Source: Rutstroemia sp. NJR-2017a BVV2 | Lineage: Eukaryota > Ascomycota > Leotiomycetes > Helotiales > Rutstroemiaceae | Direction of reading: 5' to 3' | Assembly: GCA_002946415.1 (NCBI GenBank) | Contig: NJPS01000057.1 | Location: 186,001 to 250,000, forward strand | DNA: 64,000 nt | Part shown: positions 48,951-59,669 of the stretch, one piece after another | Position numbering within the stretch: the first letter of the stretch is position 1 | How the letters are laid out: each line of letters opens with the position of its first letter | The notes under the pieces: model-generated | Database searches by the model: none | Told to the model about the DNA's origin: nothing | The model's input: only the letters and a program-made list of their open reading frames with translations | Made by a program: the position numbers and the translations under genes

Positions 48951-49356
48951 TGACACCACTCCATTCATCCCTGCCTCGCCTGCCTTGAATCTCTGAACCA
49001 TACTCCGTAAATAAATAATTCCGAAAACATTCGAGAACTCTCCTTCCTTCCTCTTCTTACTAAAGTACTTAGACCACACTCTCTCTCACCTTCGTTGCCA
49101 TATTCAAGAAGTAACCAGCAATCCTTTTCTTGGTTCTCTCATTAATACTTCCTTCTTAATTCATCTTCATACCGTCGTTTCCAGAGAGACCTTTTCCCTC
49201 CACACAGTCGTTCAACCTTTCCCAGAGACCACGTCCAGACACTCTATTACTACTCTACAAATTCTGCTGTCGTCTCTTCGATTTTTCTAAGCATTTCCAA
49301 CAAAATCAACACACACTTTCGCTCAATCCATATCCAAAAAGAATTTACAATCAATA

Positions 49357-50837
49357 ATGTTGTCAAAGACTATTCTTGCCCTTGCGGCTTCGCTATCAAC
49401 AGTCTCTGCTGTTAACCAGGGTTTCAACTACGGTGCAACAAACGCAGATGGGTCATACAGAAGTCAGCAAGATTTCCAAAATGCTTTCGAAGCTGCTCAA
49501 TCCCTTGTTGGCACATCTGGATTCACCAGTGCTAGACTATACACCATGATCGTATGTTTCTACCCCTCTTTATACAGCCATTCCTATTGATACTGACAAT
49601 CTTTCCAGCAAGGAGGAAGCTCGACCAACGAACCCACATCCGCTATTCCAGCAGCTATTGCGTCAGACACAACTCTTCTCCTCGGTTTATGGGCATCTGG
49701 AGGACAAGCTGGGATGGATGCCGAGATCACAGCTCTTAAATCTGCCATTCAACTCTATGGCGATAAGTTCACTAGCCGTGTCGTTGGTATCTCTGTCGGA
49801 TCCGAAGATTTGTACAGAAACTCCCCAACCGGTATCGCAGCCAAGTCAGGTTACGGTGCCAACCCAGACGATCTCGTCCACTATATCAGCCAAGTCAAGA
49901 CCGCCATCGCCGGTACTGGATTGAGTGGTGCATCGATCGGTCACGTCGATACCTGGACTGCTTGGGTCAACGGATCCAACTCTGCCGTTACAGCTGCCGT
50001 CGACTGGGTTGGAATGGATGCGTAAGTCATTTGTCTATTTGCTTTATATGTCCTTACTTACATTCTTCATTTAGCTATCCATACTTCCAATCTACTGAAG
50101 CGAACGGCATCTCCGAAGGAAAGTCTCTCTTCAACGCTGCCTTGGCAGCAACTCAAAGCGCTGCAGGTGGAAAGGACGTCTGGGTCACCGAGACCGGATG
50201 GCCAGTTACTGGTGCCACTGAGGGACAAGGTGAAGCAAGCACTGCCAACGCCAAGACATACTGGGATAACGTTGGATGCCCCAACTTCGGAAAGGTCAAC
50301 ATGTACTGGTACACTCTTCAAGACCAAAACGCTGCTGGCTCTGTTTCACCATCTTTCGGTATTGTCGGCAGCACCTTGAGCACCACTCCTCTTTTCGACC
50401 TCAGCTGCTCCCAATCCAACAACTCATCTTCCGCATCTTCGACCGCTTCAGGAGCTCTTGCTAGCAGTGCCTCCGCTCTTGTATCTCAAGCAACCGGTGG
50501 TGCCGTCGCTTCATCTGGATCTGGTCTCTCTCCATCCGGAATGGGTAACGGTATCGTTCCTTCAGGAACCGCCGCCTCAGGATATGCTGCCCCATCCGGA
50601 ACTGGCTCAGCCGGTTACGGAAATGGATCCAACGGTACTTACACTGCAACCACCATCCGAACAGCACCAGCCGGATCTACCGCCACTGGATCATCTGGAA
50701 GCGGATCTGGTACCTCGGGATCATCAGGATCCTCCACCACTGGTAGCCCATCTCAATCAACCAACAGTGCATCATCCCTCACCGGATCCGTTGCACTTGC
50801 TCTAGGTGCCGTCTTTGCCATAGCAGCTGCTTTGTAA
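49357..50837 (+). CDS. GPI-anchored GH17 beta-1,3-glucan-modifying enzyme
   Basis: Three exons: 49357-49551, 49609-50021 and 50075-50837, giving 456 residues. The signal peptide ends near residue 18 (VSAVNQG). The TIM-barrel of glycoside hydrolase family 17 follows, with proton donor Glu131 in [10 protein letters not shown] and nucleophile Glu242 in [10 protein letters not shown]. After the barrel comes a Ser/Thr/Gly-rich spacer of over 100 residues and a hydrophobic end ([16 protein letters not shown]) typical of GPI anchoring. Family members (EglC, Bgt-type) hydrolyse or transglycosylate cell-wall beta-1,3-glucan. It should sit at the plasma membrane or wall. The next gene, about 1.9 kb downstream, is also a GPI-anchored wall enzyme. 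A long pyrimidine-rich leader precedes the ATG. Confidence 0.94.
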
Positions 50838-51564
50838 ACGTAGAAAAAGTTGTTGATGGGGATAATAGGAGTCAGGCTCGAGTTCTGACTCTGGACAAGT
50901 GACATTGTCATCGTCTGGGTGGTATTAAAACTAGGGACACTTGTGGGCTTTGCTCTTTTTCATTGCGGCATCTTTTTGGGGGTGGATTGATCATCCATTC
51001 ATGATAGAGGAGTTTTTACATCATTAGTCGGTATCAGACTACAAAATTGAAATGAGGCATCAAATTTTACTTCAAAGGCTGGCTGCATTATCAGGCTCAC
51101 CATATGTGCTTTTTGTCTTGTTGTGATGAATATGTTGTCCCGTGTTAATAGTTGGCGGTCCTTCGCTGAAGACCAGGTGGGTCTGTCGATGGATCTACAG
51201 TACATTTCTTGAGTCAATGTTTCTCAGAGTCGTCGTCATAGCATTCCTGCTTCCCGCACCCCAAAAATAGATAGGACATTTTTTATCGGGATAGCGATAG
51301 GCGTGCGGGCTGCTACTTTGATGACGGCTACGGAAGAGGATCGTGTACAGAGTAGGTTATCAGTTCACAATTAAACGCAAATCTTACTTAACTCAGCCAC
51401 TTTTTGAGAAATCAAATCATTACTTTACATGCAGGATATTGGAGATGATTTATGATTTATGATTTCCAACGATTGTGTTTCGAACCAAACCCCGCCAGAT
51501 CCACTATGGCGACTGTATGGAGGCATCCGTCGTATGTACCTTGCCTTATTACCTCACCTTACTC

Positions 51565-51602
51565 CAGCGTTCAGCGTTCAGCGTTCAGCGTTCAGCGTTC
51601 AG
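51565..51602 (+). repeat. 7-bp tandem repeat CAGCGTT
   Basis: Five perfect units followed by a partial one. Confidence 0.92.
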
Positions 51603-52130
51603 AAACATGAAGCTGAGCAGAACAGAACCGCCATCCACCGTCCACCAACCAAACACCCATCTCCAGTCTCCAACCTCCAACCTTCTATCACCAAGCGCCG
51701 AAGCCCTCATGCGATCGCTGAAAGGTCCCCCGCCGACCCAAGAATTAAGGTAGAGATGGGGCCTTAAGCATAAGCTTATCTGAAATTAGACTCCCCAGAC
51801 TTCCAAAAACACTGGGCGGGGGCGCTTAAGAATTGGGAAGTACCAAGCAAAACGGCAGAAAGCTTCAATGAATGTCACAGAGGGATCTAATTTAGAGACA
51901 TAAACCGTACTCTGGAATGTACTCAAGCACTCAATGATTCTACTCGTATTCAGATATAAACCCGCTCGCCCCTCGCTCGCACGAGGCATACAAAAGAGAA
52001 TGGAATGGAATCCGGGTTTTGCACCGCCCCACGGAAAATGATACCTACGGTAAGATTACGGATCGCGGATCACGGATGACGGACGGACTACGAAAGTATC
52101 AAAAGCTTTTAATTCTGGGAAGTGTCTGCA

Positions 52131-52154
52131 GCCAGCAGCCAGCAGCCAGCAGCG
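52131..52154 (+). repeat. 7-bp tandem repeat GCCAGCA
   Basis: About three perfect head-to-tail units in the spacer upstream of the GH76 gene. Confidence 0.85.
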
Positions 52155-52317
52155 TGCGGCGAACAGCGAATAGAATAGCAGTCGCGCCACCAACACAAAC
52201 ATACTATAGTACCTCTTTCTCCTCCTCTATTTTCTGTCCGTTTCGAGGCCTATTTTGGCTTGTCCTTTTCCCGATCCAAACTGATCTGCTTCCTAAAGTT
52301 TCATGCGCCGTGCTGAC

Positions 52318-52372
52318 ATCCCATCCGAGCCCATCCCATCCCATCTCATCCCATCCCCTCCCATTTCCATCC
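52318..52372 (+). repeat. CCCAT-type pentanucleotide tract
   Basis: Imperfect CCCAT units (ATCCCATCCC and variants). The same motif occurs in reverse orientation downstream of the GH76 gene at about 54530-54548. Confidence 0.75.
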
Positions 52373-52704
52373 CACTAACTCGATTGGATACCACGCAATC
52401 TTTCTCTCTTTCCCTGTTTCTTCTTCTTCCTCAACTACCGCTCAGTACCTTGACATCCTCTCTCTCCTCTAATTTACCCATTTGTCATCTGTTTGCATTT
52501 GTTGTTTCCTCAGACTTTTCTCTCCATGGTCTTCGAATCATCCCAGGATTGATTTGTGACGATAGAAAGTCTTTGGCGTCCATTCGTTTCTGTTTATCGC
52601 TGTGTTTGATTGATTGATCCGCCGATCAGTCGAGTTCTGGCCCTTCCTGGCATTCCTCGTATTCTCGCACTTTTTCTCGACACCCATAAACTCAGCTCGA
52701 CACG

Positions 52705-54319
52705 ATGCTTTACTCACTCGTTTTATCCGCTGCGACGGCAGCATTGTTTGGAAGCCATGCAGCAAATGCGATAGAGTTAGATATTGAATCTGATGGTAAG
52801 CATTGATTTTGCGCCTATGCAGAAACTTCCCGTAAGGTCGCTGCACAATTCGCTGACTTTGAAATGAAACATTCAGATTCAATAAAAAATGCTGCTGCCA
52901 CGATCGCATATGATATGATGACATACTACAAAGGGAATCAATCCGGCGGTATACCAGGAGTGTTACCCGGCCCTCCACCAAATCCTTCATGGGGTTGTAA
53001 GTCTTCTCTATATCTCCGATACTGGATATTCCGCTCACAGCTTGCCCAGACTACTGGTGGGAATCCGGAGCAATGTGGGGAACTTTAATCGACTACTGGT
53101 ATTATACTGGAGATTCCTCATACAACGATGTTGCGGCAGCAGGAATTCAATGGCAGACTGGTGCGGACGATGATATGATGCCGTCGAATTGGTCGCAGTC
53201 CATGGGAAACGACGATCAAGGATTTTGGGGAATGACCGCTATGACTGCAGCGGAGACAAACTTCCAAAACCCTCCCGCAGACAGACCGGGTTGGTTGGCG
53301 TTAGCACAGGCAGTTTTCAATACACAGGCTGGTAGACCAGATAATACTTGCGGTGGCGGGTAGGTCCTCCGAAACTCGACTCGAATGGAATCTGCGTATA
53401 TTAACAAGACAATAGACTGCGATGGCAAGTGTACCCATACCTTACGGGTTACGATTACAAAAACTCAATCGCGAACGGATGTTTCTTCAACCTGGGTGCA
53501 CGACTGGCAAGATATACGGACAACGACACATATGCTCAGCATGCCGAAAAGACTTGGGAGTGGATCACTAACGTTGGGCTGATGGATAGCAACTACATGA
53601 TCTACGATGGTGCGCATATCGAATACAACTGCACAGATATCAACAAAGTTCAATTTTCCTACAACGCGGGAGTTTGGTTACTTGGTGCTGCTACAATGTA
53701 CAACTACGTAAGTGTTCTATGTTAACAAAAGGCTGATCACAATTCTAACTTTTAATAGACAAATGGCAGCACAATCTGGAAAGAGCGCGTCGACGGACTT
53801 CTCAACTCGACGCTCAATTTATTCTTTCCTAACAATATCGCCTATGAGGTAGCTTGTGAACCGAAACTCACCTGCACAACCGACATGTACAGCTTCAAAT
53901 CCTTCCTGACCCGCTGGCTGGCTGCTACCACCAAGATGGCACCTTACACCTACGATCAGATCATGCCCCGCCTCAAAGCTTCTGCCGTCGCAGCTGCTCA
54001 GCAATGTTCCGGCGGAGACTCTGGACGTTGGTGCGGCTTGTCGTGGAGCAAAGGCACAACATGGGACGGAACGCAAGGTGTAGGTCAACAGATGGCAGCA
54101 ATGTCAGTGATATTTGTGAATTTAGTTCAGAAGATCCAGGCTCCCGTGACAAACAGCACTGGTGGAACCAGTGTAGGGAACAATGCTGCAGGTTCGAACA
54201 GTGCAACAGAGTTGGATCCTATCACACCTGCTTCAAAGGGAGATAAAGTTGGAGCGGGTGTCGTGACGACAGTGCTGCTGTTAGCCGCGACGGGAATGTT
54301 TGGGTGGATGAGCGTTTAA
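52705..54319 (+). CDS. GPI-anchored GH76 protein (Dfg5/Dcw1 family)
   Basis: Five exons: 52705-52795, 52877-52996, 53041-53359, 53416-53707 and 53759-54319, giving 460 residues. The signal peptide ends near residue 22 (ANAIEL). GH76 alpha-1,6-mannanase fold motifs: [19 protein letters not shown] (72-90), the catalytic Asp pair in GNDDQGFWG (Asp128, Asp129), [12 protein letters not shown], and GRWCGLSW near the C-terminal domain. A Ser/Asn-rich spacer and a hydrophobic tail ([19 protein letters not shown]) indicate a GPI anchor. Dfg5 and Dcw1 are thought to transfer GPI-linked mannoproteins to wall glucan. The exon 4 acceptor at 53416 restores the conserved LRWQ block. It likely works on the same wall as the GH17 neighbour. 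Confidence 0.94.
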
Positions 54320-55572
54320 GCTGCTAAGGGGCAGGTCTCAGCCAACTTTGAGGGTGTTATAAGAATAGGTACATGGAGTCTAGGGATAATGTTTATTTTA
54401 CGTTTAACAAATGAAAGAATGAATGACAAAAAGATGTCAAGTGATGGGATGGTATATGGGGAACGGAGGAGTATGGGTGGAGGGGCAGGGTAGGGCAGTG
54501 CTCGGAATGAAAATGATATCAGATGAGGAAGGGATGGGATGGGATGGAACGAAGGGACATGGGGTTTGTATTTTGGTGTAAACAACCTTGCATTTTCTGT
54601 ATTGGAATCGATTGGAGATACTCCTTGTTTGCGCGCGCTGATTGGATGATGTGATCTTGTGAGTTTTCATATTGCATTCAGGCACTGGTTTCTGCTTAGT
54701 TCAAGAGAGGGGTCATTTGAGGTGAATGGAAGTGGGAGTGAGAGAGGCAGTTCTTGGACGGGACTGATGTTGTGGAATGAATCAAATAGGTGCTGGTTGG
54801 GAGGTGGCAGGCATGCTAACGGACGAGCGAGAGGGTGGGTAAATGAGATTGAGAAACGAAGGTGGTAGGTGAGTAATCATGCAATCAATGAGTAGATGAG
54901 TGTCCGATAGAGAGATGAACAGAACGCGGAGTAAGGAAGTGGAAAAGATGGAGTGAGAGACAGGACTGACGATATCTTGGTGGCAAGGGATGGGAGGGAT
55001 GATCAGATGGATGGATGCGGACGTGGATGTGGATGTGCTGGATGAGGGCCTACTCGAGAGGTTTGTATGCCGAAGCGAGTGAGTGAGCGAGAGCAGATAG
55101 ACGGGATGGGCGGAGGTGAGCGGATTGGTGGTTGGTAGGTCAAAGGAGTTGAACGCGATGGGGGCTGTTGGGAGCAGAGAGTAGCGAGGAAGTTATGCTT
55201 GATTTGATGCCCGATTGTCCCGAGGAAGGAAGGAAGATCTAGCTTGTCCTCTACCTACGGGTTTTTGTTTGGAAAGCTAACTAGTGATCTGCGTGTGTAG
55301 TCTAGACAGACGGAATCGAATAATCTCACGTTGCGGTCGGTATATACTTGGATGTGGGAGAGAGGAGTCGGTTTATATGGAGGATGAGATGCTATAGTGG
55401 TGCGAGCGGGGAATATCTATCTTCTGTCTCTATTCTAGCTCTGTTTCGAGTGCCCCCTCAGCAGATCGGTCTACCAACTGACTTGGTCTATCACGCATTA
55501 AGTATGTACAAGGTTTATATCACCAGCCTTTCTCGTGGCCATTTCTTTTCCCATCGTCCACCGTCGCCACTT
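54320..55572. other. Intergenic region, no supported gene
   Basis: About 1.25 kb of purine-rich DNA between convergent GH76 and DUF1365 genes. It includes GGGAT-type tandem units at about 54530-54548 and GGATG-rich stretches near 55000-55040. No coding signal beyond short low-complexity frames. Confidence 0.5.
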
Positions 55573-57398
55573 CTACAGTTTGCCGGTAACCCACCAGAAA
55601 ACAGCACATCGTACCACAAGCCATTCGAAATCTAACAAGGCAATCCATCCCAATGCTATGTAGTCGCTGAGAGCCAATTTTAAGACTATCTTTATGTAAA
55701 ATGACATCGTGGAAGCAGACGAAGATTCTTGAGCTAAGTTGAACTCATCGAAGCGGGTAAGAAGAGCAGAAGAGTCATTAGTTGGAGGCGCTGGCGAAAT
55801 TTTGCTGGGCGTGGTGGAATGATGACGCCATGTGCGAATTACGCGGAATGGGAGGCGTTGTTGGGATGTCGGTAGAGTTGATTTTGATGATGGATCTTTT
55901 TGGGAGAGCAGTGATGCTAGAAGATTTACATCAGAGTAAGATACAGTTTGGTGCTTTGCCTCCATAATGAATCCGTTGAAGATATCAGTATACTTTATGA
56001 GCTGCGTGTAAAATGAGGAAGTGAGGATAGTGAGCTCCAATGTAGGGGCTGTTGATGATGATATCTGAGCAGATGATGAGTACATAACTTCCTCTTCATT
56101 GTTGAGAAGTCCTGCCGGTTTATATTTCAGTATGATACCTTCGTTCGTCGTCTCGACAACATGGCGGAGATAGCGACGACAGAGCTTCTCGAAATATTTC
56201 TCAGTCCCATCAGCATGCTTTGAGATTGTAACTCTAAGTGGCTCGGGTCGGGACACCCAAGGCAGGTTTCTTCTGAAGAACAGTATCCAGGCCTGCACCA
56301 AAGTTCGTGGAAATGTAGCAAATCCAACCCACCACCATGAGAGGAGGAATCGCGTCTTTTCTGGGATGGACATGGTTGATGGATCAAGTGCTTCGCCAGT
56401 AGAGAATAAACGTGCGACTAGAAATGGCCTGTCGGTAGAGCTCAGGGTTAAAGTCAGATCAAGGGGGCTGCATCCCGTCAGCGCGGGGTAAAATGGATCG
56501 GATGCAGAAATTGAATAAAAGCCATTTCGCGAATTGAACGGGGAGACATAGAACTCCTTGGACCAGGATTTTGCAAATCTATGGGCTTTGCCTGCATGGC
56601 TGGTTGGCGCAAGAGCTTGCATATCTTCTGGAGTGACAAAATATATATGTCTTTCATCAAACGTATTGTTGACTTCAAGAATAACCGCTTTCAACTCCTT
56701 CTCCCGAGAGTAAAGGTTCCAAATCGAAACCGGGTTATTTTGGTAGCCCAAAAATTCCGATGAAGTTAAAAGATAGGCATATGGATAATCTTCGTGATTG
56801 AGACCCTTTTTCTAATTAACCATCATACTTTCAACAGGTAGCGTTAGAGCCGTACCTGGTAATAGAGGAATTTCTTTAGCTTCCCCTCCAACCCCCCAGG
56901 TACATGGCCTCTGTCCAAGTAGGCATCGCCATTGACAGAGAACCAGGCACGCATCGGTTGGAGACATAACAGCTTCCAGTAAAATGGAGATGCATCCGCC
57001 GCATCATCCGCGGCGATCAATCCTCCAGAGGATCCAGTCCATCCGATCGGTACCCCAGTCAAGAGATATGAATACGAAAATGCATTCTTCTTCGGAAAAA
57101 GTCTCATGTGACTTGTCATCGAGGGGAAGAACATAGGTTTGAGGAAGATGTCCTTGGTGTGTGTATCTTTGACCCGTAGTCCTCGAACATATCGAATGGT
57201 TTGGGCGAGTATAAAGAGGACTGACCCACAGCCACTGAGCGTGGTGATGGTAGAAGAGCTGACATGCTTAAAGAGAAAGTCTGCACAATCTGAGCGGCTC
57301 CGTATCAAGTAGAAAGTGGAAGATATCAGAATGTCAACCCTTGATCCAACAAGTCCTAGAAGAATGAGTAAAGGAGTTGTGACGAAAGAGACGCCCAT
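55573..57398 (-). CDS. DUF1365 membrane protein
   Basis: Two exons on the minus strand, 57398-56856 and 56811-55573, giving 593 residues. The ATG at 57398 sits in a strong context (CCGCCATGG); an in-frame GTG five codons upstream is not used. The N-terminus has two or three hydrophobic segments (about residues 1-20 and 45-65). The DUF1365 domain follows: HMRLFPKKNAFSYSYL, AWFSVNGDAYLDRGH, DYPYAYLLTSSEFLGYQNNP, SIWNLYSREKELKAVILEVNNTF and the SKEFYVSPFNSRNGFYS block. The acceptor at 56811 is the only one that keeps the DYPYAYLLTS block in frame. The biochemical role is unknown. In bacteria this domain is often encoded next to cyclopropane-fatty-acid synthase and an amine oxidase-like protein; no such neighbours occur here. 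A hydrophobic segment near the end may be another membrane anchor. Confidence 0.87.
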
Positions 57399-58332
57399 GG
57401 CGGGGTATAGCACGGGAAGCGAGTCGTGTTCTGATTTGTCGCTGAATCTAGCTTGTCATCTTCTTCTTGCTTACAGCTTACAATATGACGATTTTTAGAA
57501 TGCAAGCAACGCAAGCAAGAGACTCTCGATTGGCTCTGGTCTTCTTGACTTTTCTTCGCGTGGTTTCTTGAATTTAGGTATTTGTTGCAGTATTTCAAGG
57601 TTGGGTACGAAGGTACAAAGAATCAGTAGACGCCGTGAACGAGGAATGTAACAGGATGAAAGCCCGAGCCCGAAAGTCATACAGGGTACTGGATATCAGA
57701 GACGTGTCCATATCAGGCAAGGTGTCCCGTTATTGCTTTCATCCCACCAAGTCCACCAAATAGTCGCGGAAAGTTGATTTCAGCTGCCTTCACGTCACTT
57801 TGGTCTGAGCTCCACTCCGCTCACCCCTCCCAGGAATTTCAGCTCGTTGCGGGCGGGGGCGGTGTGGCAAATGAGAACAGGAAGAGGAAATTAGCAGCGT
57901 TGAGGGGTCACCAAAGCGGTGTACTGGGTGGATGGAGTAGCCAGTCTCGCATGTTCCGTATGGTTTGTAACAGCTCACGGCCAGAATTGGCTTGCCGCAC
58001 GCCCCAGAAAATCTTTACCGCACGGCAAAGTAAGATTCCAAATTTTAGGGAGGGGGAGGGGAATAGCAAAGTCGGAGATTCTATTGGGATCTGATTCATT
58101 CGGCGAGATAGACGAAGGCAAGCGCCAACGATTACATACATCCCTAGTACGTACTTGCCATTGATCGCCACAAATAGAGTACACAATCCTTCCTCTCTCC
58201 AAACTCTTCTTTTTCGCAACTCTTCAGCTTCTATACCGCAAATTCCTTCAAACAACGTATATACATAAATATATACCCTCTCACACGCTCAATCACCTAC
58301 CACGCAAAGCCTCAATCTCACAATCTATCAAC
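57399..58332. other. Divergent promoter region of DUF1365 and MBF1 genes
   Basis: About 930 bp between start codons. AT-rich ATAAATATATACC near 58266-58278 lies about 55-65 bp upstream of the MBF1 ATG and may be its TATA element. No gene seen. Confidence 0.5.
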
Positions 58333-59094
58333 ATGGACGACTGGGAGACAACCACGAAGATCGGAAAGAATGTGCGACCTGGCGGAGCCGCAGCTGATAG
58401 AAGTACGGTTATTCGAGGAAAGAGTGCACTGAATGCCGCTCAGAGGACTGGTGGAGTTATTGCTACTGAGAAGAAATTTGGTGCCGGTAATGCTGTAAGT
58501 TTCCTGATCCTTCATATTCGAGACTTGCCCCTCATCACCTCGATTGTCGACTGACATACATGCTCATAGGCTTCCCGGCCCGGAGTCGAAGGCCAACATT
58601 TGACCAAGGTCGACCGCTCGGATGACATCGTTAAGACCAAGGCCGTTGGGGCTGTAGTTGGACAAGCTATTTCAAAGGCGCGAATTGAGAAGGGCTTCAA
58701 GAGTCAAGCGGCACTTGCCAAGGAGTGTAACACCACAGACAAAATAATTGCAGCGTTTGAGAAGGGTACTGCGCAACCTGATCAAAAGGTGTTGAACAGT
58801 CTTGAGAGAGTATTGGGCATTAAACTGAGAGGCGCCGATATTGGCCAACCTAAGTTTGGACCCAAGAAGGGGGCTGCGGCTACTCCGGCACCGGCAGCCG
58901 CAAAGAAACCTGCGGCGAAGACTGTAATCAAGATTGTTCCCCCAGGTGCAGCTTCTGCTGCGGCAAAGACCTCCACACCAAAGAGTGCCACCCCCAAAAC
59001 CGCGACACCCAAATCTGGGACTCCAACGACTGCGGAATCGGGGACACCAAAGAGTGCTGGCGGGATCGCGGATTTACCAGAAGAAGAAGCTTAA
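58333..59094 (+). CDS. MBF1: Multiprotein-bridging factor 1 (MBF1)
   Basis: Two exons, 58333-58494 and 58570-59094, giving 228 residues. The N-terminal MBF1 domain opens with [12 protein letters not shown] and contains [11 protein letters not shown]. The helix-turn-helix domain (about residues 80-140) has [19 protein letters not shown] and [29 protein letters not shown], as in all eukaryotic MBF1. The protein bridges bZIP activators such as Gcn4 to TBP and is also linked to preventing frameshifts on collided ribosomes. It carries an unusual tail of about 80 residues, rich in Ala, Pro and Lys with repeated TPKS/TPKT units, absent from the 151-residue yeast protein. Nuclear and cytosolic. Confidence 0.95.
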
Positions 59095-59669
59095 ACTGTG
59101 GAGAGCTTGGAAATTTGATAATGATGATCCAGGGATTCTTTGCGCAATCGGGTCTTTTGGTGAAATGTATGCTTGAGAAGAGAAATGATTTGAGGGAAGG
59201 ATTGCAGCATGAGTTTCGGTCTACGTGTTAAAGTAGTGATAACGTCTCATAGCGAACTAGGAGTTATAGATTGCAGCCAATGAATCTTTTGGAGCCACCT
59301 TTGTTACTCCATTCGCTTGCTGATGTGTCTTGTTGATGTGTCTCGTCACTTGCTCTTAGGAGCCATATGCTCTGGTTCTAGCATTCGCAGTTAATTCACT
59401 ACCATAATCACTTACCTCTTTGCTCAGTATGCTATGTAAGATTTGCGAGGTATAATTGACTCACAGGCAGTAATAGAAGAGCAATGTCTTGGTGCCAATA
59501 TAGTATTTGACCATGCTTCACTAATCCACCCGATGAGAGTCTCGCCTCCCCATGACTTTGCGGGTATGGAAGCTATTAACAATCCAACACTATACGCGAT
59601 TAGGGGTATCATTTTAATATTACAAAGCATAACCCGAACTGTCCAAGAAGTCCATCTCCGCTATTCGAT
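59095..59669. other. Intergenic region between convergent MBF1 and CDT1
   Basis: About 575 bp holding the two 3' regions. A short direct repeat (GATGTGTCT with TTGTTGATGTGTCTCG) lies near 59321-59344. No gene seen. Confidence 0.5.

Larger units (their letters stand above)
45184..49356. other. Gene-poor region with several simple repeats
   Basis: About 4.2 kb without a supported gene, the longest such stretch here. It contains a GA microsatellite, a TTCCTC tract, 10-bp and 7-bp tandem repeats, and ends in a 300-bp pyrimidine-rich leader before the GH17 gene. Open frames of 60-146 codons occur, but one is translated through the GA tract and none shows a domain. An unannotated non-coding RNA or a small spliced gene cannot be excluded. 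Confidence 0.5.
50838..52704. other. Intergenic region between GH17 and GH76 genes, with tandem repeats
   Basis: About 1.9 kb. Three short tandem repeats lie at 51565-51602, 52131-52154 and 52318-52372. A CT-rich leader of over 300 bp (about 52200-52700) precedes the GH76 ATG. No gene supported. Confidence 0.5.

Noticed and set aside
57411..57413. GTG start for the DUF1365 gene
   Set aside because: An ATG in an excellent context lies five codons downstream at 57398.
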